A DNA stretch of 64,000 nucleotides from positions 3,867,001-3,931,000 of the forward strand of contig NZ_SAUH01000001.1 in assembly GCF_004193175.1 (NCBI RefSeq). The letters run 5' to 3'. The stretch comes from Streptomyces sp. RFCAC02. GTDB lineage: Bacteria > Actinomycetota > Actinomycetes > Streptomycetales > Streptomycetaceae. The translations under genes and the position numbers were made by a program. Below the pieces are notes generated by a model that did no database searches, was not told the DNA's origin, and saw only the letters and a list, made by a program, of their open reading frames with translations. Shown piece after piece: positions 22,668-31,163 of this stretch (position 1 is the stretch's first letter; every line of letters begins with the position of its first letter).

Positions 22668-24197
22668 TCAGTGCACGAGCACCGGGACCTGCTGCTCGTC
22701 GTCGGCCGTGCCGCCCTCGGAGGAGGCCGCCCGGCCGGCGCCCTGCCCGCGGCTGTTGATCAGCACGGCGGCCACGGCGGCGGCCGTCAGCAGGATGCCG
22801 AACGCCCACCAGATCGCCGAGACGTAGCCGTGCACCATGGACGCGGCCTGCAGCTCCCACGGGTCGGGGATCGACGAGAGGTGCGACGTCGCGTAGGCGG
22901 TGGTGGCGCTGGCCGCCACGGTGTTCAGCGCGGCCGTACCGATGGCGCCGCCGACCTGCTGGGAGACGTTGACCATGGCCGAGGCGATGCCGGAGTCCGT
23001 GGGGCGGACGTTCGCGGTGGCCAGGCTCATGGCCGGCATGAAGGACGTACCCATGCCGAGGCCGAGGAGGATCTCGGCGGGCAGCACGACCGAGACGTAG
23101 GAGCTGTCCACCTCCATCCGGGTCAGGACCAGCATGCCGAGGGACGCCGTCAGCAGACCGGGCACCATCAGGGCACGCGGGGGGACGCGCATCACGAGGC
23201 GCGCGCCGATCTGCGTGGACCCGATGATCATGCCCGCCACCATCGGCAGGAACGCCACGCCGGTCTGCACCGGCGAGTACTCCTTCACGACCTGCAGGTA
23301 GTAGGTCAGGAAGAGGAACAGACCGAACATGCCGACGATCGCCAGGCCGAGCGCCAGGTAGGCGCCGCCCCGGTTGCGGTCGGCGATGACGCGCAGCGGC
23401 AGCAGCGGCGAGCGGACCCGCGACTCGACGAGGACGAAGAGCGCGAGCAGCACGCCCGAGGCGACGAAGCTCCCGACGGTCAGGGAATCGCCCCAGCCCT
23501 CGAGCTCGGCGCGGGTGAAGCCGTACACCAGCGCGACCAGGCCGGTGGAGGCCAGGACGACGCCGGGGATGTCGAGGCGGGAGCGGTTGCGGGCGCTCTC
23601 CGGCTCACGGATGAGGGCGATGGCGCCGGCCGCCGCGACAGCGGCGAACGGGATGTTCACGAAGAACGTCCAGCGCCAGTCCATGTAGTCCGTCAGGGCA
23701 CCGCCGAGGAGGAGACCCACGGCGGCACCGGCGCCCGCGATGGCGCCGAAGACGCCGAACGCCTTGGCGCGCTCCTTGGCGTCGGTGAACAGGACGGTCA
23801 GCAGCGACAGGGCCGCGGGGGCCAGGAGGGCGCCGAAGATGCCCTGGAGGGCACGGGAGCCGTACATCATCGCCTCGTTCTGCGCGGCGCCGCCCAGCGC
23901 GGAGGCCAGGGCGAAGCCGATGAGGCCGATGACGAAGGCACGGCGGCGCCCCCACAGGTCGGAGACCCGGCCGCCGAAGAGCAGCAGGCCACCGAACGCG
24001 AGCGCGTAAGCGGTGATCACCCACTGCCGGTTGGCGTCGGATATGCCGAGGTCCTCCTGGGCCGAGGGGAGCGCGATGTTCACGATCGTGCCGTCGAGCA
24101 CGACCATCAGTTGCGCCAGGGCGATGAAGAACAGGGCCTTCCAGCGCTTGGGGTCGAGAGCGCCGTGAGCCGGGCTCACGGTCGTTTCCGGTGGCAT
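22668..24197 (-). CDS. MFS drug exporter, DHA2 (EmrB/QacA) family
   Basis: The 509-residue protein has about 14 spans and DHA2 hallmarks: LAQLMVVLDGTIVNIALPSA near residue 32, the GGRVSDLWGRRRAF loop near 75 and ALQGIFGALLAPAALSLL in span 4. It should expel drugs or self-made metabolites using the proton gradient. The C-terminal tail is short and cytoplasmic. It is 178 bp downstream of a TetR gene on the same strand, a common repressor-exporter pairing. Confidence 0.9.
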   Translation of the reverse strand: MPPETTVSPAHGALDPKRWKALFFIALAQLMVVLDGTIVNIALPSAQEDLGISDANRQWVITAYALAFGGLLLFGGRVSDLWGRRRAFVIGLIGFALASALGGAAQNEAMMYGSRALQGIFGALLAPAALSLLTVLFTDAKERAKAFGVFGAIAGAGAAVGLLLGGALTDYMDWRWTFFVNIPFAAVAAAGAIALIREPESARNRSRLDIPGVVLASTGLVALVYGFTRAELEGWGDSLTVGSFVASGVLLALFVLVESRVRSPLLPLRVIADRNRGGAYLALGLAIVGMFGLFLFLTYYLQVVKEYSPVQTGVAFLPMVAGMIIGSTQIGARLVMRVPPRALMVPGLLTASLGMLVLTRMEVDSSYVSVVLPAEILLGLGMGTSFMPAMSLATANVRPTDSGIASAMVNVSQQVGGAIGTAALNTVAASATTAYATSHLSSIPDPWELQAASMVHGYVSAIWWAFGILLTAAAVAAVLINSRGQGAGRAASSEGGTADDEQQVPVLVH

Positions 24198-24374
24198 AGG
24201 GCTATAACCTCACGTTGCGTTACGACCTGCTTCCGGGAGGAACCAGGGGAAATCAGGGAAAACCGGGGGTGCGGGTGCGCGTGGCGGGGGCGACCTGGGG
24301 TCGAAGGGGCGGCTCGCCGGTGAGCCGGTGACTCCGGGTGATGGACGCGGCCCCCTCCGCGTGCGGTCAGCGGG

Positions 24375-25046
24375 TCAGTTCAGGTGGTCGGCGCGGCAGA
24401 GCTCTTCCTTGAGGCTGGCCATCGTCCGGCCCTCGCCGGACAGGACGCTGCGGGCCGGTGTGCGCAGCCCGTCGATGAAAATCTGGAGGTGGCGCTGGAC
24501 GAGGGCCTCGCTGTCCCCGGTGGTGCCGAGGACGGGGGCCGTGAGCCGGCTCACGGCGATCAGCAGGTCGCCGGAGTCGACGTCGAGGCGAAGCTGCCCG
24601 GAGGCGTGTGCGCGGTCCACGAGCTCCTGTGTCACGGCGTGCATGTGCCGCACGCTCGCGACGACCCGTGGATCGCCGGAGCCGACGATGCCGCTGAGGA
24701 TCGGGCACAGACCCCCCACCCGCTCCTTCGCGGAGTTGAGGACCAGCCCGCGCAGGGCGTCGAAGGGGTCGCCGTCCGCCGCGAGGGCGCGCTCGGCGTC
24801 CTCGGTGATCCGCCGGTTCACGAAGAGCACGACGGCCACCACCAGGGCTTCCCGGTCGGGGAAGTGCCGGTACAGCGTGGCGTTGCCGACACCGGCGCGG
24901 CGGGCGATCTCGTCGAGGCGCGCGTCCAGGCCGTGCCGGGCGAAGGAGTCCCGTGCCGCGGCGAGGATGCGGTCCCGGTTGCGGAGGGCGTCCGCGCGCA
25001 GACGCGTGCCGGGCGCGGACGTCCCGGTGTCGTGCGTCGTGCTCAT
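24375..25046 (-). CDS. TetR-family regulator, probable repressor of the MFS exporter
   Basis: The 223-residue protein has the TetR DNA-binding domain at about 20-65: RDRILAAARDSFARHGLDAR, LDEIARRAGVGNATLYRHFP and DREAL. The remainder is a helical ligand-binding domain with a TetR_C-type ending. ATG 25044-25046 follows GGGAG by six bases; an ATG 45 bases upstream is open but less likely. It lies just upstream of the MFS exporter gene, which it probably represses along with itself; upstream AT-rich sequence at 25133-25160 is the candidate operator. Confidence 0.88.
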   Translation of the reverse strand: MSTTHDTGTSAPGTRLRADALRNRDRILAAARDSFARHGLDARLDEIARRAGVGNATLYRHFPDREALVVAVVLFVNRRITEDAERALAADGDPFDALRGLVLNSAKERVGGLCPILSGIVGSGDPRVVASVRHMHAVTQELVDRAHASGQLRLDVDSGDLLIAVSRLTAPVLGTTGDSEALVQRHLQIFIDGLRTPARSVLSGEGRTMASLKEELCRADHLN

Positions 25047-25132
25047 GGCCGCTCCCGCGGGTCGGGCGCCCCATGGCGCCGGATCGGTCAACCGGGGAGT
25101 GATTCTCCGGTTGCGTCGGACTCTCTCGCAAA

Positions 25133-25142
25133 CGGATAAACG
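25133..25142. promoter_or_regulatory. CGGATAAACG motif upstream of tetR
   Basis: This is the second copy of the 10-mer seen at 22554-22563. Here it forms the left part of a loose inverted arrangement (GGATAAACG, five bases, CGGTTATTTCC) in the tetR promoter region, a possible TetR operator. Confidence 0.35.
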
Positions 25143-25195
25143 CTCCCCGGTTATTTCCCGGCCGGAATGTGGCCTCCCTCACACCGGACACGGAA

Positions 25196-25225
25196 CGGCC
25201 CCGGCGCCATCGGGCGCCGGGGCCG
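25196..25225 (-). terminator. Terminator after hrdD
   Basis: CGGCCCCGGCGCC and GGCGCCGGGGCCG form a perfect 13-bp stem with a 4-nt loop, 19 bases past the hrdD stop codon. Confidence 0.8.
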
Positions 25226-25243
25226 GGACGGGTGACGGGCCGG

Positions 25244-26254
25244 TCAGGCCGCGGCGTCGAACCCGGAGTCGCTGGCCATCCGCTTCAGCTCCAGCAGGGC
25301 GTGCTTCTCGATCTGCCGGATCCGCTCACGGGTCAGGCCGTGCTGCTTGCCGACCTCGGTGAGCGTGCGCTCACGGCCGTCCTCGATGCCGTAGCGCGCC
25401 CTGATGATGGCGGCGGTGCGCTGGTCCAGGCGGCCGATCAGGTCCTCAAGACCCTCGCGCCGCATCATCACCATGACGGACTGCTCAGGCGACGCCGCCG
25501 ACGTGTCCTCCAGCAGGTCGCCGAACTGGGTCTCGCCCTCGTCGTCGACCGACATGTTGAGGCTCACCGGATCGCGCGCCCAGTCGAGCACGTCCTGCAC
25601 GCGCTCGGGCGTGGACCCCAGCTCCGCCGCGACCTCCGACGGCTCGGGCTCACGGCCGTGCTCACGGTTGAACTCCCGCTGCACCCGCCTGATGCGCCCC
25701 AGCTCCTCCACGAGGTGGACGGGCAGCCGGATCGTGCGCGACTGGTCGGCTATCGACCGCGTGATGGCCTGCCGGATCCACCAGGTCGCGTAGGTCGAGA
25801 ACTTGAAGCCCTTGGTGTAGTCGAACTTCTCCACGGCCCGGACCAGGCCCGCGTTGCCCTCCTGGATGAGGTCGAGCAGCGGCAGGCCACTGCGCGGGTA
25901 CCGGCGGGCGACGGCCACGACGAGCCGCAGGTTGGAGCGGATGAACATGTCCTTCGCCCGCTCACCGGCCGCGACGAGCCTGCGCAGCTCCTCCTCGGTG
26001 GCCGAGGCGGCCGCGCTGTCCGCCGACGGCTCCTCCTCCCCGTCGAGGACGCGCTCCGCGTACAGACCGGCCTCGATCGCGAGGGACAGCTCCACCTCCT
26101 TGGCGGCGTCGAGCAGCGGTGTCCTGGCGATCTCGTCGAGGTACATCCCGACGAGGTCGCGCTCCGTGGCATCGCTGCCTGCGCTGGTCCGGACACTGCC
26201 CGCCGTCTCGACACTGTCGGTGTCCGGGCGCCGGGCGACGGCACGGGTTGCCAT
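25244..26254 (-). CDS. hrdD: Principal-like sigma-70 factor HrdD
   Basis: At 336 residues it has the size of Streptomyces HrdD (group 2 sigma factor). Region 1.2 is DLVGMYLDEIARTPLLDAA; region 2 has NLRLVVAVARRYPRSGLPLL, LIQEGNAGLVRAVEKFDY and FSTYATWWIRQAITRSI; the region 4.2 helix-turn-helix is LTEVGKQHGLTRERIRQIE. The end KRMASDSGFDAAA is HrdD-like. It directs RNA polymerase to promoters similar to those used by HrdB. ATG 26252-26254 follows GGGAG. The upstream sigma-R promoter agrees with hrdD being a known SigR target in S. coelicolor. HrdA or HrdC are the alternatives. Confidence 0.87.
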   Translation of the reverse strand: MATRAVARRPDTDSVETAGSVRTSAGSDATERDLVGMYLDEIARTPLLDAAKEVELSLAIEAGLYAERVLDGEEEPSADSAAASATEEELRRLVAAGERAKDMFIRSNLRLVVAVARRYPRSGLPLLDLIQEGNAGLVRAVEKFDYTKGFKFSTYATWWIRQAITRSIADQSRTIRLPVHLVEELGRIRRVQREFNREHGREPEPSEVAAELGSTPERVQDVLDWARDPVSLNMSVDDEGETQFGDLLEDTSAASPEQSVMVMMRREGLEDLIGRLDQRTAAIIRARYGIEDGRERTLTEVGKQHGLTRERIRQIEKHALLELKRMASDSGFDAAA

Positions 26255-26350
26255 ACGTGCACTCCCTTGCGAAATGGTCGAAACCTGCTCGTGGGCTTCT
26301 CGTCGATCGGATGGCGGCGGCCCCCTCGCCTCGCACATCCATAACGAATC

Positions 26351-26376
26351 AACGACGGGAATCCGGACAGAATTCC
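26351..26376 (-). promoter_or_regulatory. Sigma-R promoter of hrdD (GGAAT-N18-GTT)
   Basis: On the minus strand GGAAT (26376-26372) is followed after exactly 18 bases by GTT (26353-26351), about 100 bp upstream of the hrdD start. It matches the SigR consensus and the known SigR control of hrdD. Confidence 0.7.
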
Positions 26377-26653
26377 CAAGCAGCGCATCTATTTGCGGGT
26401 GATGCAGTACCCTGCCCGCTCTCCAGCGGCGCGGTCATCTTCTCCACATCCCTCAAGACGAACGGCGTCCCGGCTCAGTTGCTTCCGGGTACCCGCCACC
26501 CGAACAGCTCATTCGACGCCACCGGGCCGCCCGCCCCCCGGGCGCGCCACCGCGTCGCGCATCCTGGTGACGGCCGCCCCGCGCCGCGGGTAGGTTGCCG
26601 CTCGGACCGCTCCGCTCCGGACGCGGATCGGTGCCAGGGGGCGGGGAGAGAAC

Positions 26654-28087
26654 ATGCGCGAGTACCGGTGGCAGGGGAGCCCGGAGGGCCGTCGCTGGGC
26701 CACCCGGCGCCGAAGAACCGAGCTGTGGCTCGTCCTGCTCGCGATCGCCGTCGCGGCGGGCGGCCACGCGGCGGCCGGTCTCGCGATGACCGGCTCCGTA
26801 CCCACCGGCCTGCCGGCGTACACCGGCCTCCTCGGCGCCGCCGCCCTCGCCGCCCACCTCGCGATCCGCCGCTTCGCCCGGTACGCCGACCCCCTGCTCC
26901 TGCCCATCACGGTGATGATCACCGGCCTCGGCCTCGTCCTGGTGGACCGCCTCGACCACTCCTACGCGGAGCACTACGGCTCCGACGCGATGGCCCCCGC
27001 CCAGGCCGTGTGGACGGCCGTCGGCGCCGGCCTGCTGATCGTGACGCTCGTCCTCGTCGGCCACCACCGCGTCCTCCAGCGCTACACCTACCTCGGCATG
27101 ACCGTGGCGATGGCCCTGCTCATGGCGCCGGCCCTCTTCGGCGCCGACATCTACGGGGCGAAGCGCTGGATCACGATCGGGCCGCTGTCCGTGCAACCGG
27201 GCGAGTTCGTCAAAGTCATGATCGTCGTCTTCTTCGCCGGCTACCTGATGGCGAACCGCGACGCGCTCGCCCTGGTCGGACGCCGCTTCCTCGGCCTGAA
27301 CCTCCCGCGCGGCAGGAACGCGGGGCCTGTCCTCCTCGTCTGGGCCGTCAGCCTCGTCGTCCTCTTCTACGAGCGGGACCTCGGCACGTCGCTGATCTTC
27401 TTCGGCGTCTTCGTCGTGATGCTGCACATCGCCACCCGGCGCACCGGCTGGCTCGTCCTCGGCGGCCTCATGGCGGCCGTCGGCACGGTCGTCGTGGCCG
27501 CGACGCAGCCGCACGTGAAGGGCCGCGTACAGGCGTGGCTCCACCCCATGGGGTACTTCCTGCCGGAGGACCGGCGCCCGCCGGGCCTCGTCTCCGACCA
27601 GTCGGCGCAGACCCTCTTCAGCTTCGGTGCCGGCCACCTCACCGGCACCGGCCTCGGCGAGGGCCACTCGTGGCTCATCGGCTTCGCCGGCCGCAGCGAC
27701 TACATCCTGGCCACCGTCGGCGAGGAACTCGGCCTCGCGGGGACGACGGCCGTCCTCCTGCTGTACGGGCTGCTCATCCAGCGGGGCTTCGCCGCCGGCC
27801 TCGGCGCCACCGACCCGTTCGGCAAGCTCCTCGCGGCCGGCCTGTCCACCGTCCTCGCGCTCCAGGTCTTCGTCGTGGCCGGGGGGGTGTCCGGGCTGAT
27901 CCCCCTCACCGGCAAGGCACTTCCGTTCCTCGCGCAGGGCGGGTCGTCGGCGGTGGCGAACTTCCTGCTGGTCGCGCTGCTCATCCGCGTCAGTGACAGT
28001 GCGGGCAGGGCGGCGACACAACCTGAGGGGAACGCTACGATCCTGACGCCGGTCGTCCGCGGCGCCGAGAGACCCGAGGTGCTGTGA
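26654..28087 (+). CDS. SEDS family protein (FtsW/RodA/SpoVE)
   Basis: The 477-residue polytopic protein of the SEDS family polymerises lipid II into peptidoglycan glycan strands. FGADIYGAKRWITIGPLSVQ followed by PGEFVKVMIV is the family core near residue 165; DLGTSLIFFGVF near 245 contains the essential Asp; and GGVSGLIPLTGKALPFLAQG near 415 contains the C-terminal signature. It is followed by an M20 hydrolase rather than a penicillin-binding protein, so the partner transpeptidase is not local. Streptomycetes carry several SEDS paralogues and this sequence does not fix which one it is. Confidence 0.9.
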   Translation: MREYRWQGSPEGRRWATRRRRTELWLVLLAIAVAAGGHAAAGLAMTGSVPTGLPAYTGLLGAAALAAHLAIRRFARYADPLLLPITVMITGLGLVLVDRLDHSYAEHYGSDAMAPAQAVWTAVGAGLLIVTLVLVGHHRVLQRYTYLGMTVAMALLMAPALFGADIYGAKRWITIGPLSVQPGEFVKVMIVVFFAGYLMANRDALALVGRRFLGLNLPRGRNAGPVLLVWAVSLVVLFYERDLGTSLIFFGVFVVMLHIATRRTGWLVLGGLMAAVGTVVVAATQPHVKGRVQAWLHPMGYFLPEDRRPPGLVSDQSAQTLFSFGAGHLTGTGLGEGHSWLIGFAGRSDYILATVGEELGLAGTTAVLLLYGLLIQRGFAAGLGATDPFGKLLAAGLSTVLALQVFVVAGGVSGLIPLTGKALPFLAQGGSSAVANFLLVALLIRVSDSAGRAATQPEGNATILTPVVRGAERPEVL

Positions 28088-28162
28088 CCCCGCGGCCCGC
28101 CACCCGGGGCGGGGGCGGGACGGCCGGACGTTCCCCCGCGCGCACGGAAGACGAGGCTCCCG

Positions 28163-29350
28163 GTGAACCTTCTCGACGACGCCCACTCCCTGTCCGACGA
28201 CCTGATACGGCTCCGCCGCGACCTGCACGCCGTCCCCGAGGTCGGACTCGACCTGCCCCGCACGCAGGAGACCGTCCTCGCCGCCCTGGACGGCCTGCCG
28301 CTCGACATCTCCACCGGCCGGTCGCTCAGCTCCGTCACCGGGGTGCTGCGCGGCGCCCGCCCCGGGCCGACCGTCCTGCTGCGCGGTGACATGGACGCGC
28401 TGCCCGTCGCCGAGCGGACGGGCCTGCCGTTCGCCGCCGCCGCCGACCGGATGCACGCCTGCGGCCACGACCTGCACACCACGATGCTGGCGGGCGCCGC
28501 GCGCCTGCTGTCGGCGCACCGCGACCGGCTCGCCGGGAACGTGGTGTTCATGTTCCAGCCCGGCGAGGAGGGGTACGACGGCGCGGCCCACATGCTGCAG
28601 GAGGGCGTGCTCGACGCCGCGGGCGAGCGGCCCGTCGCCGCGTACGCGCTGCACGTGCTGTCCAACACGCACGGGCGGGGGCAGTTCGTGGCGCGCGGCG
28701 GCCCCACCATGGCCTCGTCCAACGTGCTGGACGTGACGGTGCGCGGCGCCGGCGGCCACGGCTCGGCGCCGCACCGCGCGAAGGACCCGATCCCGGCGGC
28801 GTGCGAGATGGTGACGGCGCTCCAGACGTTCGTAACGCGCAGCTTCGACGCGTTCGAGCCGGTCGTGCTGACCGTCGGCCGCTTCCAGGCCGGCACGGCG
28901 ACCAACATCATCCCGGACACCGCCTCGTTCTCCGCGACGATCCGCTGCTTCTCCGCCGACGTGCGGGACACGCTGCGCGAGGGCACGCTCGCCGTGTGCC
29001 GGGGCATCGCGGCGGCGCACGGTCTCGACGTGGACGCCGAGTTCTCCGAGCAGTACCCGGTCACGGTGAACGACGCGGCCGAGACCGCCTTCGCCGCCGA
29101 CACGGTGCGGGAGGTGCACGGCGACGAGCGGTTCGAGCCGATGGAGAACCCGCAGCTCGGCGCCGAGGACTTCTCCCGCGTGATCGACGCCGTGCCGGGG
29201 GCGATGGTCTTCCTCGGCGCCGCGCTGGAGGGCCGCGACCCGGACAGCGCGCCCGGCAACCACTCGCCGCTCGCGGCGTTCGACGAGTCGGTGCTGCCGG
29301 ACGGCGCCGCGCTCTACGCGGAACTGGCCGTCCGCCGCCTGGCCGCCTGA
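28163..29350 (+). CDS. M20-family amidohydrolase
   Basis: The 395-residue zinc/manganese hydrolase is of the IAA-amino-acid hydrolase / N-acyl-amino-acid amidohydrolase group. Metal-binding motifs are present: LRGDMDALP, the MHACGHDLHTTML segment, FMFQPGEEGYDGA and AEDFSRV. It should cleave the amide bond of an N-acylated amino acid. GTG 28163 lies 75 bases past the SEDS gene. The substrate cannot be fixed from sequence. Confidence 0.88.
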   Translation: MNLLDDAHSLSDDLIRLRRDLHAVPEVGLDLPRTQETVLAALDGLPLDISTGRSLSSVTGVLRGARPGPTVLLRGDMDALPVAERTGLPFAAAADRMHACGHDLHTTMLAGAARLLSAHRDRLAGNVVFMFQPGEEGYDGAAHMLQEGVLDAAGERPVAAYALHVLSNTHGRGQFVARGGPTMASSNVLDVTVRGAGGHGSAPHRAKDPIPAACEMVTALQTFVTRSFDAFEPVVLTVGRFQAGTATNIIPDTASFSATIRCFSADVRDTLREGTLAVCRGIAAAHGLDVDAEFSEQYPVTVNDAAETAFAADTVREVHGDERFEPMENPQLGAEDFSRVIDAVPGAMVFLGAALEGRDPDSAPGNHSPLAAFDESVLPDGAALYAELAVRRLAA

Positions 29351-29362
29351 GCCCGGCGAAGG

Positions 29363-29396
29363 GGCGGCGGGCCGGACCGCCCACCGCCCCGCCGCC
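29363..29396 (+). terminator. Probable terminator after M20 gene
   Basis: GGCGGCGGG (29363-29371) can pair with CCCGCCGCC (29388-29396) 12 bases after the M20 stop codon. Confidence 0.45.
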
Positions 29397-29773
29397 GTCC
29401 CCGCCCGTCCGAGAGGTGGCGCGCGAACACGCAGGAACGCCTGCCGACGGCCCCAGGGTCCGGGGGCCGCCGGACGGACCCCGGTCCCACGTCTCTCCCA
29501 CCACGCTGCCCGACATCGGCCCGGCCACCCGGCGGCGTACGGTCGTACGTCGTGCTCGCCGGCAGCCTCACGCGCCCGCCGGTCCTCGGCAGCCGTGCCA
29601 CCGACCCGCTCTCCTGCCCACCGGCGGCAGACTGCCGCCCGGCGAGGCCATCGGTCACGGCTCCGGACGGATGACACCCGCCCGGCCCCATGCCGCACGA
29701 CGACCGCCGCTCTCCGCCGTACGGTGAGTCCACGAGCAGGACATACCGGACGAACGGGGAGCGGAGGTGGCCG
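29397..29773. other. Intergenic region upstream of egtA
   Basis: About 380 bp without a gene that I can support. It must contain the ergothioneine operon promoter. I see the palindromic-looking TACGGTCGTACGTCGT around 29540 but no clear sigma consensus. Confidence 0.4.
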
Positions 29774-31111
29774 ATGCCTGAGGACCCGGGTTCCGGTGCG
29801 CTCGTCCCCTCCGCGGCAGGCGCCGCCCCGCCCGACGCGCCGCCGCCGGCCAACCCCGGGACGCTGGACGAACGGGCCGCCGAGGCCCACGTCGCGTCCG
29901 TCGCCTTCGCGGCCGGCACGCCCCGGCACACCGGCGTGGAACTGGAGTGGCTGGTGCGTGACGCCCGCGACGCCGACCGGCCCGTGTCCCCCGCGCTCGT
30001 CGACGCCGCCCTCGCACCGCTGGCCGCGCCCGGCGCACTGCCCGGCGGCGGCCGGATCACCCGTGAACCGGGCGGTCAGATCGAACTGAGCAGCCGGCCG
30101 GCCACCGGCCTCGCCGCATGCGTCCGCGCCACGTCGGCCGACGCCGACCGGCTGCGCGCTGCACTGGCCGACGCCGGCCTCGTGCCGGACGGCAGCGGAC
30201 TCGAACCGCGCCGGCAGCCGCCCCGCGTCCTCGACGGCGCCCGCTACCGCGCGATGGAGCGCTACTTCGACCGGTTCGGCGCCGCCGGCCGCGTCATGAT
30301 GCGGGCCACCGCGTCCGTCCAGGTCTGCGTGGACGCCGGGGACGAATCCGACGGCCCGGCCGGGTACCGCTTCCGCTGGCGGCTGGCCCACCGCATCGGC
30401 CCCGTACTGACCGCCGCGTTCGCCAACTCGCCGCTGTGGCGCGGCCGCCCGACCGGCTGGCGGTCCACCCGCCAGGCGGTCTGGGCGCGGATCGACCCCG
30501 GCCGCACCCGGCCGGTCCACCACGGACACGACGACGGCGGCACGGACGACGATCCGCGGGCCGCGTGGGCACGTTACGCACTGGACGCGCCCCTGTTGTG
30601 CCTGCGGCGCACACCGCCCGCGCCATGGACCGCGCCGCGCGCCCACTCGTTCCGCGCGTGGGTGCGCGGGATCGCGGCAGAACGGCCGCCGGACCTCGCG
30701 GATCTCGATTACCACCTCGGCACCCTCTTCCCGCCGGTCCGGCCGCGCGGCTGGCTCGAACTCCGCATGATCGACGCCCAGCCGGGCGACGGCTGGATCG
30801 TCCCGCTCGCCGTCGCCCGCACACTGCTGGACGACCCGGCCGCCGCGAGCGCCGCCCACCGGGCCACCGAGCCCCTCACCGACGGCGGGCCGCTGCCCCG
30901 CCCCGACCTGTGGCTGCGGGCCGCGCGCAACGGCCCGGCCGACCCGCTCATCGGCCCGGCGGCCCGCGCCTGCCTGGCGGCGGCCGGGGCCGCGCTCGGC
31001 CGGGACCCGGGCGACGCGCCCCTGCACGAGGCGGTGGCCGCGTTCGCCGACCGGTACACGGAACGCGGCAGATGCCCGGCCGACGACCGGCTCGACGCCA
31101 CCGGGGCGTGA
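29774..31111 (+). CDS. egtA: Ergothioneine biosynthesis glutamate--cysteine ligase EgtA
   Basis: The 445-residue GCS2-type ligase makes gamma-glutamylcysteine, the sulfur donor for EgtB. TPRHTGVELEWLVRD near residue 55 and REPGGQIELSS near 100 (active-site Glu) match the EgtA family, with RVMMRATASVQVCVDAGDE and LRMIDAQPGDGW-like segments downstream. ATG 29774 follows GGAGG by six bases. It heads the tightly packed egtABCD operon. General glutamate-cysteine ligases share the fold; the operon context makes EgtA the better call. Confidence 0.9.
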   Translation: MPEDPGSGALVPSAAGAAPPDAPPPANPGTLDERAAEAHVASVAFAAGTPRHTGVELEWLVRDARDADRPVSPALVDAALAPLAAPGALPGGGRITREPGGQIELSSRPATGLAACVRATSADADRLRAALADAGLVPDGSGLEPRRQPPRVLDGARYRAMERYFDRFGAAGRVMMRATASVQVCVDAGDESDGPAGYRFRWRLAHRIGPVLTAAFANSPLWRGRPTGWRSTRQAVWARIDPGRTRPVHHGHDDGGTDDDPRAAWARYALDAPLLCLRRTPPAPWTAPRAHSFRAWVRGIAAERPPDLADLDYHLGTLFPPVRPRGWLELRMIDAQPGDGWIVPLAVARTLLDDPAAASAAHRATEPLTDGGPLPRPDLWLRAARNGPADPLIGPAARACLAAAGAALGRDPGDAPLHEAVAAFADRYTERGRCPADDRLDATGA

Positions 31112-31163
31112 CACGCCGCGCCCCCCCGACCGGACCTTCCCGCGGAGCCCCGAGGAGCCCCCG

